This document shows, in pieces, positions 33,790-44,397 of a stretch of 64,000 nt of DNA. Numbering within the stretch: position 1 is the stretch's first letter; each line of letters starts with the position of its first letter. The translations under genes were made by a program, and so were the position numbers. The DNA comes from Costus lasius (taxonomy: Eukaryota > Streptophyta > Magnoliopsida > Zingiberales > Costaceae), in the NCBI GenBank assembly GCA_027563935.2, contig JANVAS020000239.1, forward strand, positions 4,216,001-4,280,000, read 5' to 3'. The notes under the pieces are model-generated. The model saw nothing but the letters and a program-made list of their open reading frames with translations, ran no database searches and was not told where the DNA came from.

Positions 33790-33805
33790 AGTGCAAGTGG
33801 GAGAT
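33790..33805 (+). promoter_or_regulatory. Polypurine tract of Cop-1
   Basis: AGTGCAAGTGGGAGAT immediately precedes the 3' LTR start TGTTGGGG. The same tract in reverse precedes the LTR of Cop-2 (61764-61779). Confidence 0.88.
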
Positions 33806-35487
33806 TGTTGGGGTATGCCCTTAAGGCTAATGTTTGAGGCCTTGGGATTCTTTCAGTATCATGTATAAACTCTTCTGTTTATAAAGGCAATGGTTGTTAT
33901 TCAGTTTGTTACATTGTCTGCTGCAATAATTGTGCTTCTGAATAATGTCTCAATGCTGTTTAGCTTGGCTGACATGCAATATGTCCTTAGTCGAGATATC
34001 TTGGTGAACATGAGACAGCCTTGATATGATGGAGACTAATATGTGTTCTAATCTTATAGGATGCTTCGAGCATGGAATAAGATGTAGACTCATGGGTACA
34101 TTGGATGTACTAGACAGACCCTACTAGGATATTCAATTGCTTGTCACAATGTGAATAATCCTTGTTTGCAACAAGTGGCACATGTCCTCTGACTTGAGAT
34201 CACTTGTGTTTCTAAATGATGATTGTCATTGTTTTGAGGTAGTTCAATATCATTTGAAACATAGTGGTTATAGACTATCTTGGATAATGATCATGAGTCA
34301 GGTTAGGGCACTAGTGATAGATAAAGGATTGCCGTCTCCTTGTTTAAGGAGTGTGATGTTCTAAAGGGGCCCCTTGGATGAGATGATTGAGAAAGTGTAT
34401 GGCCATACCCAGGTGACTATGTTCATCTGATCTAATCATGTTCATCATATTGGAGCTACAGGCTTGACACGCTTGTCCAATAAGAACATCCAGTGGCAAA
34501 GGAATCATGTATGCCTCGTGAAGTGGATTCACACTTGTGCTGTGGTTTGGGTGTAGTCTTGGAAGACTCTTTTCTTTATATCGGGAGACAGTGATGTGTT
34601 GCTAGATACCCCTCACTGATCGTGATAACGTAAGTTATCGTTACCGACATTTAAAGGAAACCCTCAGGGTCGCACAATTTGATGATATGGCTTACTTAAG
34701 TCAGATCGTGTGGACTGAATTGTCAGGGTTCAGTTTAAAGGGATTTAATCTCTGATTGTGAGTGAGATCTGGTCTGATCATGTTTGATTGATTAGGGCTT
34801 GAGATCGGTAAGCTTCGATCGAGAGAATGGATGCTAGATCGGTGAGATCAGGGTGCATCAAGAGATGAACGGTTAGATTTGGAACCTTAGGGTTTAATTT
34901 GATCTGGACTAAAGGCTTGGCTTGATTGGTATTTGAACCAAATCAAAATGAACCAGCTCATCAAGTGAGTGCATGGTTCAAGGGGAGAGGGTGTAACAAC
35001 TAGTTCACTTGGCGTGAACGTTTAAGCGTATGTGGGTTTCTATTTTTGGAAACCATGATCTCCACATGAGACACGCTTCACGTTCGAATAGAAGTGAGTT
35101 CTATTCTCGCCTTTCCCGAGATTCCTCTTGACGTTTTCGTGTGTGGCGACACCTTGAAGCTTCGTGAGGATTCAGCCAAGAAGGAAAAATCTTCTCATCC
35201 CTTTCACTCGACAAGAACTCCTTAGAACCTTGCTAGCACAAGGTGCACTAAGGGAGTAGGCAACATCATTTGTGTGCGCACCATTTGGAGGAGAAGCGCT
35301 TGAGTCTCTTCTTCCTAGAGGCCATCCAAGCAATGGCTTTGGTGAGAATCGATTCCTTGATTCTTATTTGCAATCACTTATAAGTTGATCATATAATATG
35401 AAAAAATCCTAGAAACCCCTTCCGCTGCATGAAAACCTCCATATGCGCCTATCTAGGGTTTCGCCCCCTTTGTTAAGGGGACTTTCA
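33806..35487 (+). repeat. 3' LTR of Cop-1
   Basis: 1682 bp, nearly identical to 26404-28085, followed by the second ATTTT. Confidence 0.95.
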
Positions 35488-35539
35488 ATTTTATTGCCAT
35501 GTTAGATAATTTGAATCTAGGATTAAATTATTGTGTCAA

Positions 35540-35790
35540 ACGTGGAGATCTTACACAAAAGTGAGGATCGGAACGTTAGAGAACCATAAGTAAAACTTGT
35601 GTTGAGACTCGGATGCACGAAAGTGATCCTTGAGATTCCACTTGAGACAATCAACTCAGATTTCGGATGCACGAAAGTGATATTTGAATTCTTTGATTGA
35701 TGATTTACTTATCTTCAGCATTGGGATAGATCTTGCGCGAAAGCGAGGATTGGTCCCTACATGATTGTCTGCACGAAAGTGAGATGATCC
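35540..35790 (+). promoter_or_regulatory. GNRA-type hairpin cluster in the 5' LTR of X-B
   Basis: Five motifs as in G. The clearest is 35763-35789: GATTGTCT, G, CAC-GAAA-GTG, AGATGATC, an eight-pair outer stem with two G-U type pairs. At 35736-35745 the inner stem is CGC-GAAA-GCG, a double change relative to CAC...GTG that keeps pairing. The first motif (near 35553) has decayed to CAC-AAAA-GTG. Confidence 0.6.
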
Positions 35791-36195
35791 CTTTATAAAG
35801 TAAATTAAGTCTTTATCGTAATAAAATTAGTCTGACAACCTTTTCTTCATATCTAGTCATTGAAATTAAAGTGGATGAAACCCTAGTCCCACTTTATCTG
35901 TCTATTTATCTTTACACTCTTTCTATTATTTACATGCATCATATTCGATTTGCTTAGCTAGTAAGAAAATAATTATTTGGTACTTAACAATAAGGTCTCT
36001 ATGGGATTGATACTTTTCTTTATTACTTCGAGTATCTGTGTACTTGGGGACACTACAAGTCTACGGACAACAAGTTTTTAGAGCCGTGTTAGGGAGTGAC
36101 AATAGCCCTGTACGCCAACACTTAGGTTTTGGCCGCGACACCTAAAATATGTCTACCTACTTGTATTTATAAGTGTGTTCTTTCGGACTACAACA

Positions 36196-36220
36196 AGTTT
36201 TTGGCGCCGTTGCCGGGGAC
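36196..36220 (+). promoter_or_regulatory. Primer-binding site of X-B (Asp-tRNA type)
   Basis: AGTTTTTGGCGCCGTTGCCG followed by GGGA, directly after the LTR end CTACAACA. This is the canonical Athila/Tat primer site, better preserved than in X-D or C. Confidence 0.92.
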
Positions 36221-36365
36221 CTTAGTTTTGTTAATATCAAAATAGTTGTTAGTATTGCTAGTCTAAGTTTTATTTGTCTTAGATTTAACTTTGTTTTCTG
36301 TTTTTGCAAGTTTTGGATTTTCACAGTTGTGACAGAACTGTGATTTCTGAAATTTGTGAATTTGC

Positions 36366-37712
36366 TTGTGTTTTATATTTTCTACTTTTTTATATATTAT
36401 GAAAAAAAATTTGGTGTTGTGTAATCTTTCTGTTCTTGATAGCTTTGAAGATATGTCTTTTAATCATTACTCGTGGGCAACTAAAGGAGGTGAGGTATAC
36501 ATGACACAAGAAAGGTATGAAGATGATTCATTGTGCACTCTTGCAGATAAATTGAAATTTTACTCTTACATGCATCCTTCTAGGACATTTTATTCCTCTA
36601 TTAGATGTAATATTTGTAAATGTAATGATCATTATGCTTCATAATGTCAATTTAGAAATCATGCAATTCCCAATGCACCATGGTACCAAGATGATCAATA
36701 TTCTTTTTATGATGATTGCTCTAATCATGTTTCTGAACCATACTTCGAGAAAACTGAAAAATCTAGCTTAGAGATAATGCTTGAAAAATTCATGTCAAAT
36801 CAAAACCAAATCATGATGAATCAAAACAAAGAAATTGAAGATCTTAAAGGGATAATTGGTCAGCTTGCTTCTAATGTAGAATCTTTAACTGCTAACTCTG
36901 AAGTTTTGGAAACCTAGTTAGCACAACAAGTATGTTTATTTGAGTTTGAAACTGAAGAACTTAATTTAGAAAAATCCCCCTCTGATCATGATTGTTTTGA
37001 GATTAAGGCTTATGTGAACATTAATGAATCTTACTCTGATTTTGATAATTGTGAAATTGATTTTTTTGATAATTTATTTGTGGAAAAGTTTGAAGAAATT
37101 AAAATTGAAAAACCCTCTTTTGATGAAATTGATTCTTTTGATAATATATTGTTTATGGTTAAATCTGATGAAGGATATGAGGGGACTAATTTAGAAGAAT
37201 CTTACTCTGATTTTGTTGGTGATTTTGAAATTGATAAATTATTTGATGAAGTGCATGAGGGAATTGATTTTGGAAAGTCTCACCTTAATTTTGATGATAG
37301 CTTTGAAATTGATAATTTATTTGATGATGAACATGCGGAACTTAATAAGGATGTGAATATTACAAATATTGATGTATCTAACCCTGATATTTTGCCCATA
37401 TCTACTGTTCACTCTTCTGATTTTATTAAAAATTTGTGTTTTATTGAGGAACTTAATTTGAGACAGAAAGTTTATTTTGACGATCCAACACTTGCATCTT
37501 TTGATCAAAGTCCTATAGCCATTGAAAATATAAATTTGAAGAAAGGACTTATGATTTTACTCTCTGATAAATTTAGGAAGATCATTGAATATCCATTATG
37601 TGAAGTTGAAAATTTTGATTCTGATTTCTGCATATTTGAGAAAGTCATGTCAATTGTGATTTATATGATATTTTGGATGTTTGGATTTGTGGATAAACTT
37701 TTTGGACAGTAG
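36366..37712 (+). pseudogene. X-B gag-like ORF with acidic tail
   Basis: Two open parts (36366-36644 and 37014-37712) in the order seen in X-D. The first ends in a zinc knuckle C-N-I-C-K-C-N-D-H-Y with a stop just before its last Cys (about 36642). The middle carries E-I-M-L-E-K-F-M and another stop at about 36916. The second is 232 codons, strongly acidic, with repeated D-E-I-D-S-F/F-E-I-D-x-L-F-type units, then a conserved block S-P-I-A-I-E-N-I-N-L-K-K-G-L-M-I-L-L-S and F-W-M-F-G-F-V-D-K-L-F-G-Q. The N-terminal part looks like an Athila/Tat gag C-terminus; the tail is unrecognised. Confidence 0.7.
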
Positions 37713-40392
37713 AAAAGAAAGAAATTACATGCTATTTACTTTGGTACTGATTCACCTGCTTCACCATGAGATTTGATTTTTGGTCAAGCTAATGACTTAA
37801 AAATTAGCGCTTCTTGGGACGCAACCCAAGCACTCTTACCTTAGTTTAGTTTCTTTTATTTTAGTTTATTTTTAGAATTAATTTTTCTTTTTCTTTTTGC
37901 AGGAAAAATAAAATTATGTGCAAAATACGGCACTGTTGTAATCTGCTTTACGGTGCCGTAATGTTGGTCCGATTTCATCCCGAGAGTTTTTGGTATTTTA
38001 CGGCACTACCGTATTGGTTTTTACCATACCATATTTTTGGATATTTTTCACCCGAGAGTTTTTGCATATTACGGCACTCTACGCCCATAATTTCAAAACT
38101 GCATTATGTTTATTTGAGTAGGTGTTTTCTCACTGCGATTTTAAGAAACTGGGTTGGGAAAATTTTTTATTTTTGGCACCATAATGAAGTACTCATCTTT
38201 GTCTATCATCTGGATATTTTTTCTAAGTTTTAAAGTCCTTGGATCATTCTAAAACACCTCGCATCTTTTCGATTCTGATTAATTTCTGCAGTAGTTTTCT
38301 TTTGACTATTCTGACTAGCGTTTTTGCTGCAAGTTTTTAAGGTGCTTTAATGACTTGTAACCCTGATTTTTTGCATGGTATATGAAGAACATATGTCGTT
38401 CTATCTCGTGGATTAGATATTTTCATGAAAATATTTTCTGATCATTCTAGGACACATGGCAACTTTTCGAATCTGATTAACTTTTGTGCAGTTTTTGCAA
38501 TTTTGTAATCTGATTAGCCTTTTTCCACTAATGCCCTAAATTCCTGACAGATTTTGATCCTTCAATTTTTATACAACTAGAAAGAACGAGTTTCACTCTA
38601 TTACATGGTTCTATTCATTTTCTTCTTGGATCATTAAATCTTATTTTTAGATATGACTACTTTTCAAAAAAAAAAAAATTCACTGGCTGCTCTACTTGCT
38701 TTCTACATGTTATAGCTTCTTTTGGCTCCAGATCCAGAAATCTTCAAAAGCAACTATCTTCCACCTCTAGCCACCACTGCATCTGCCTCTGACATCAGTG
38801 TTTCCAGCCATCGACAGTGGATTATACCTTCCGTAGACTCTTACTTCTTCTACTGCCTCTATTTCCATTGATTTGATTTATTTATGCAGTAGACTCTTCA
38901 TTAGTGACTGATTTTTTTATCTATGCAGCATTATTTCTGGCACCCACCGGCCGACGATCTCACCTGTAGGACTGTAGTCTCTAGCAGGCCACTGGAGATT
39001 ACTCACTCTACTGTCGGCACCATCACCATCATTGCTAGCAGCTTTTCAGCTAGCCTCTGTTCACCCTCTGCTTCTTGCCTGCTCAACTCTTTCCATCGGC
39101 ATCCTCTTCAGTCCTCCAGCGACATCTCTGATTCTTCCTTGAGAAATTTATTTTTATCATTATTATTTTTTGAGACTATTTTCAGACTGAGCCTTATGTA
39201 TTTAAAATTATGCAGGTAAAATTTCAAAAGGCACATCTTTGGACCTAGCAGCATCTGCCCGACACTATTTTTGATCTGAGCCTTATGTATATTCGGTCAA
39301 AGCTTGCTATATAGTTTTGTGAGTATCGCTTGCACTCTCTTGTATTCATGATTATTTCATATGGTTGCATCTTTGATTTGCTTTAGATGTATCACTCACT
39401 GAGATTTCTATTCGATGTGGTCTCTTGAATCTATCATTTTACACTTTTGACCATGATTGTTTGAGTTTGATATTTGACACCTTTTGTAGTGATTTTGACA
39501 TATTTTGATGATTAAAAATTTTTATGACTTGAATCCATGTGATGAGAGATTTATGGATTTTTCTATGATGATGAATGTGTTCATGCTTGTTATTAGGTCT
39601 AGATCTATTATGTTGAATTTATTTCTCTAATACATATCTGATTTTGGAATTTTTCATTGGTTGATGCATGAAATTTTGGGTAGATATGTTATTTGAGGAA
39701 TAAGATCTAAAGGTGAAACTACTCCTTTAAATAAAATGAGCATATGAGTATGATTACTGAATTGATATCAATTGATCAACCTAGTAGATGTTTAGTCTAT
39801 TTTGTTATTTGTTGGGAAGGAAGAATCCAAGATCCATAAAAATAGTGAGAGACTCCCCTACTTGGCACTATGTAAAATTGATAGTGGTACCAAAGACATG
39901 GGTTGAAGTCTAAGTCCAAAAGATAATGAGGTAAAAAAAAAGAATAAGACTCTTCTACTTGACACTATGCAAAATTGATAGTGGTACTGAAGATAAGAGT
40001 TGAAGTCCAAATAAAGAAAAGTATGTATCTAAGTGGGTACATGCCATCTGTGCAAAAACAACAAAATACATGAAAAAAAAATGAATAAAAAATATGTGTG
40101 GAAACCTAATTCCTGTAAACTAAGCATGATAGATTTGAACTGAAATTGGGTGAAATCATGAGATTGAGAATTTTATTTATTATACAAGTTGCAAAGTTTT
40201 ATTTGATTGAGATGTAGATCTAGATGGTTGAGTTCTAAGAATGATATGTTTATTTGAAGTTTTGTGAAACAATTTGTGTGATTTTTCATTAGTGATTGTT
40301 TTTTAGAAATTTATTCTTTATGAGAAAGTCTATGCCTATGATCAATTTTTAATTTTTGCTTGAGGACAAGCAAAGTTTGAGCCTTATGTGTT
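37713..40392 (+). other. X-B noncoding internal region
   Basis: It contains, in order, the CTTGGG...CCCAAG hairpin (37813-37830), a small ACGG/CCGT palindrome array (37920-38085), about 1.7 kb of sequence conserved with X-A1 and X-D but without a frame, and two CACTAT...ATAGTG hairpins (39861-39895 and about 39958-39995). It ends with the tract TTGAGGACAAGCAAAGTTTG before the 3' LTR. The open frame 38923-39219 overlaps conserved noncoding text and is not kept in X-D. Confidence 0.65.
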
Positions 40393-42470
40393 TGATGACA
40401 CCAAAATTTATAGTAAATTTTGTGTCATTTCATGAGTATTTTTGTGTCATATTCATAGCCTTTGCTTATTTTTATGCCTTTTTTATCAAAATTTGTGGAA
40501 TCTACACTCTTTTTTGTTTTTGACGATTTTCAGGAAAAAATACATATTTTTTAGTCGATTTCAAGCAATCCAGATGCATAATTGTATTCACAACATCAAG
40601 AGGAGATCACACGTCAAATTTCAGAAAAATTGGAGCTTCAGAGCAAATTACGGCACCCCCATTATGGAATTTACGGTACCGTAATTTGACTGAACTCGCA
40701 GATCAAAATTACGGTACTATCGTAATTCCTATGAAGTGTCGTAGTTTGTAGTTTTCCCAACCAGAGAAATTTCATGAGATTACGGCACTGCCGTAACAAT
40801 CTTTACGATGCCGTATTTTGGAGCATTTTTTGACAGAGGTTGGATGATGTTTACGGTACCCGCCGTAAATGAATTTACGGTACCGTAATTACGGTCGATT
40901 TTCCACCCAAAGGATTGTTGACATTATAGCACTGCCGTAAAGAACTTCACGGTACTGTAATTCCAGAATATTTAAACCCGAGAACTCGCTGTCTAGAATT
41001 ACGGCACTGCCTTAAACTTCATTATGGCTGTAATTACAATGCAGCTCACGATTTTCCCGGTCAACTCCGAAGCCCGAATATTGCGTGGACCATATCTTTT
41101 GATCTAGATGTCCAAATTAAGATCCGAAAGATGCTGCAGGCTCGCCTTAGAGAGGAGAAGACACACGAAGTAAAAGGACGAATTTTTATCACGAATTGAG
41201 AAAACAATTGAGAGAGAGGCATTTAGCATTTGGCGTCATGTCGAGAAGCGTAGAGAACACCTCAGGCCATGATTTTCACATGGAAGCTTTGCCTAGAGGA
41301 AGAGAGGACACACCAGAAGTTTCAGAGCAAGAAGAGATCGGATGGAAGAGAAATCAACACAAAACCGAGCGCAGCCGCTGTTTCGCCAAGATTATGGCCG
41401 AAACCTCTTTACGGCCATACCGTAATTTATATTTTCTCCTTCCTCTCAATTTTCTTCAACATGGATTATTGTAATCTTCCCTCCATGCAAGCTTAAACAT
41501 CTTTGGGACTTGGGGGGTAATCCCCTTTGATTTCTTAATGATCAAATAACTTTTTACCTTCGTCAGAATAGTTTTATGATGATAATTTTACTTATGTGAA
41601 TAATTGTACTTTGATTCTCCATAGATTGATGTTATTATTCATGTTTTAGAATTGTTGCAACAAGGACCGAAAGGTGACTTGCTTGAGGAGTTGGAACCCT
41701 AGAATTACATGTTAGGAGCTTTCTGTAAGAGATTAGTTAGTTCTTATTTTGTGATTTTAGTGATTTTATTGCCATGTTAGATAATTTGAATCTAGGATTG
41801 AGTTACTATGTCAAACGTGGAGATCTTGCACGAAAGTGAGGATCGGAACGTTGGAGAACCATAAGTAAAACTTGTGTTGAGACTCGGATGCACGAAAGTG
41901 ATCCTTGAGATTCCACTTGAGACAATCAACTTAGAATTCGGATGCACGAAAGTGATATTTGAATTCTTTGATTGATGATTTACTTATCTTCAGCGTTGGG
42001 ATAGATCTTGCGTGAAAGCGAGGATTGGTCCCTGCATGATTGTCTACACGAAAGTAAGATGATCCCTTTATGAAGTAAATTAAGTCTTTATCATAATAAA
42101 ATTAGTCTCACGACCTTTTCTTCATATCTAGTCATTGAAATTAAAGTGGATGAAACCCTAGTCCCAGTTTATCTCTCTGTTTATCTTTACACTATTTCTA
42201 TTATTTACTTGCATCATATTCAATTTTCTTAGCTCGGAAGAAAATAATTATTTGGTACTTAACAATAAGGTCTCTGTAGGATCGATACTTTTCTTTATTA
42301 CTTCGAGTATCCGTGCACTTGCGGACACAACAAGTCTAGGGACAATAAGATTTTGGAGCTGTGTCAGGGAGTAACAATAGCCCTATACGCCAACACTTAG
42401 GTTTTAGCCGCGACACTTGAAATAAGTCTACCTACTTGTATTTATAAGTATGTCCTTTCAGACTACAACA
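40393..42470 (+). repeat. 3' LTR of X-B
   Basis: About 2.08 kb from TGATGACACC to GACTACAACA. It contains the palindrome array (40645-41045), the hairpin cluster (about 41815-42070) and the 145-bp 3' extension shared with the 5' LTR. It shows the empty Cop-1 site near 41761. Confidence 0.9.
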
Positions 42471-43348
42471 TATAGAAACTCCCAACTGACAATCTTGTGT
42501 ATAATATCCTGCATTACCACAAATCTCACCCAAAATAGCATTAATAGTGGCAGGATTAAGAATTTTATTGGTTAGAGAATCAACCTTGGCGGCAAGCGAA
42601 GTGATAACATCTAAGTCATAACTACTTGACGCCTTGGCAGATGGCCCTCTCTCACTTATCAATTGATAATATTCGAAGTCATTTCCTCAAACAAATTAAT
42701 TACATCATCCTCACTCTTTTTCATGATTCCCCCACCGGCGGCAGCATCAACTATCATACGAGTATTATAATTCAATACATTATAGAATGTGTGAATGATT
42801 ACCCACTTGTTGACCGTGGTGTGGACACATCCTCGGAAGATATTTAAATCAGTCCCATGCCTCGTACAATGATTCCCCTTCTTTCTGAACAATGCTCATG
42901 ATCTGGTTCCTTAACTGTGCAATTTTGCTTGGGGGAAAGTATTTTGCTAGGAAAGCATTTGAAAGCTTCTCCCAAGTCGTTATGGAATCTGGTTGATGAG
43001 AGTGAAGCCATGCATCCTTGAGAGAAAAAAGTAAAGAGTCTGAGTCTCAATGCATCATTAGAAATGCCTTTCATCTTCAAAGTATCACAATATTCAAGAA
43101 ATATAGAAAGCTGCATATTAGGATCCTCATATGGCAAGCCTCCAAACTAGTTCTGTTGAACTATAGAAAGTAATACTAGAGTGAACCCCTTGCATATTTG
43201 GGGCTGCATAATCTCTTAAATATCTATATTCTTCTACCATCTTAGATTTAAGAATTTCCCTTGCTAATTGTTTTCTGCGCAGGCGGAAAGTTCGTTCTGG
43301 TTCCGGATCTTCCTCAAATAGCTTTCTGGAACAACTGGGCATAAACAA
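42471..43348 (-). pseudogene. C gag, N-terminal and middle part
   Basis: On the minus strand: a start-like M at 43348, an A-P-N-M-Q-G-V box, L-P-Y-E-D-P-N-M-Q-L and L-E-Y-C-D-T-L-K-M typical of Athila gag, then D-A-A-A-G-G-G-I-M-K-K-S-E-D-D-V-I-N-L-F-E-E and a knuckle C-G-N-A-G-Y-Y-T-Q-D-C in which His is Tyr. These occupy at least three frames (43127-43348, 42844-43137, 42659-42892, 42432-42662), so gag is frameshifted repeatedly. It continues at 25079 on the other side of X-B. Confidence 0.8.
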
Positions 43349-43473
43349 TCAATAATTAGAGCTAAATATGAAAAGCAAACAACTAATTCAAAGACATAAA
43401 TTAATAGAATAAATAAAAAGAAAACAAAAGTCTAGCCTATCAATCATTCGATTGAGTTAATATTGATGAAATT

Positions 43474-43499
43474 GATCCCCAGTAACGGCGGCAAAAACT
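43474..43499 (-). promoter_or_regulatory. Primer-binding site of C
   Basis: On the minus strand it reads AGTTTTTGCCGCCGTTACTG followed by GGGATC, a mutated form of the Asp-tRNA-type site of X-B. It adjoins the LTR end TTTTTCTGCA and fixes the 5' end of C. Confidence 0.85.
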
Positions 43500-44397
43500 T
43501 GCAGAAAAATTGAAGTAATAAAAATATCAATTCCACAGGGACCAATGACGAAGTACTGACTCTACTTAAGATCATTTTGATGGTTTTTATTTTAACTAAA
43601 TTGAAGAAACAGTAAAACAAACTTTGGTTGTAATTGATTTGATGGAAATTCAGGATTTTGGGTTTACCACTCTATGTTTCATGACTTTTCCAATTAAGAA
43701 CATCTTAAGAAGGATTTACTGTGTTGAAGAAGATTTATCTGCATGTACAGATTGCCTCCTCTCAATAGTACAAATCTGGTATCAATCCGACTTAATCTCC
43801 TACACTCACGGTTATTAACTCATGATAGACCCAATGAGCTCTTGACAAATCTATAAAATCCCTCAAGCCGATTTGAACTACTCTTGTGTTCAAATCAACT
43901 TGTCCAAATATTGTAGGTTCGACGTCGCAACTCACCTCTCAGTACATCTTGCGACATCTCTGATCATGCAAATTATGGCCAGTTATCAACATATAATTAA
44001 TCACATTAATAATTGAATCAAACACAAATAAATTACTTCATAAGAAGATAACAAACAATCAAGTCATGAAAACATAGAGGGTTATGCCCTAAATCCTGAA
44101 TAAAGAGTTTACACTATATGATCATCATGTTCACGTTGTAAAAATCCATATTTGATTACAAAATTGGCGAATAAAAATAAATATTAACAAAGAGGAAATA
44201 ATTCAAGGCTTCCTGATGATAATCGATGCTAATCAATTGAAAAATCGAAGCTTTCCCAGTGAAGAATCGTCGTTCGCTGCAAGTTGCCTGTAATCACTCC
44301 CCTTTGTCGAATCCCACTGGAAAATTGGCACCCCAAAATGTCCTAATAATTGCTCCCAAGCTTCCCTATCTAGTTCTTCACCCTTAGAATAGGTTTC
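43500..44397 (-). repeat. 5' LTR of C (cut by X-D)
   Basis: In plus orientation it begins TGCAGAAAAATTGAAG next to the primer site and runs to 44397, where X-D starts. The sequence is unrelated to the X LTR, so C and X are different families although they share gag and post-pol traits. The rest of this LTR is not found beyond X-D because of the junction at 50936/50937. No gene is visible. Confidence 0.7.

Larger units (their letters stand above)
26404..35487 (+). mobile_element. Cop-1: complete Ty1/copia element with four in-frame stops
   Basis: A 9084-bp element with 1682-bp LTRs (26404-28085 and 33806-35487), a TGGTATCAGAGC primer site, a 1.8-kb leader, one polyprotein frame (29901-33785), a purine tract and a perfect ATTTT target duplication. 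I count about 20 differences between the LTRs, roughly 1.2%, so by the usual LTR-divergence logic the insertion is recent. Domain order protease-integrase-RT-RNase H makes it copia. The long LTRs are unusual for that superfamily; I do not assign a lineage. Confidence 0.95.
25080..36195 (+). repeat. 5' LTR of X-B (split by Cop-1)
   Basis: Left part 25080-26403 and right part 35493-36195, separated by Cop-1 and one copy of its 5-bp target duplication. The left part holds the palindrome array (25333-25690). The right part holds the GNRA hairpin cluster (35540-35790). Relative to other X LTRs it carries about 145 extra bases at its 3' end (36051-36195), shared with the 3' LTR. Confidence 0.88.
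25080..42470 (+). mobile_element. X-B: pol-less Athila-type element, interrupted by Cop-1
   Basis: Plus-strand element from TGATGACAAC (25080) to GACTACAACA (42470), flanked by TGTAG (25075-25079) and TATAG (42471-42475). The 5' LTR is 25080-36195 including Cop-1 (about 2.03 kb without it). The internal region is 36196-40392 and the 3' LTR is 40393-42470 (about 2.08 kb). It encodes only the gag-like acidic ORF. Removing Cop-1 leaves an intact LTR that aligns with the 3' LTR across the insertion point (compare 41758-41780). Confidence 0.9.
17850..44397 (-). mobile_element. C: decayed Athila-type element hosting G, X-B (with Cop-1)
   Basis: Read on the minus strand: 5' LTR (43500-44397, cut by X-D), Asp-tRNA-type primer site, gag, protease, RT, RNase H, integrase and a post-pol hairpin. 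The gag zinc-knuckle region, the A-L-C-D-L-G-A-S protease box and the F-M-D-D RT box are those of Athila. Removing X-B (gag) and G (integrase) rejoins the coding text at 5-bp target duplications. Stops and frameshifts occur in every domain. No 3' LTR is recognisable left of 18600, so the left limit is approximate and that LTR is probably deleted. Confidence 0.75.

Noticed and set aside
38923..39219. 98-codon frame in the X-B internal region, considered as an env-like or extra gene
   Set aside because: The aligned text of X-A1 and X-D is broken by indels and stops in this frame. Treated as conserved noncoding sequence.
43624..43818. 64-codon frame in the 5' LTR of C
   Set aside because: It lies inside the LTR next to the primer site, opposite to element sense, without any domain.
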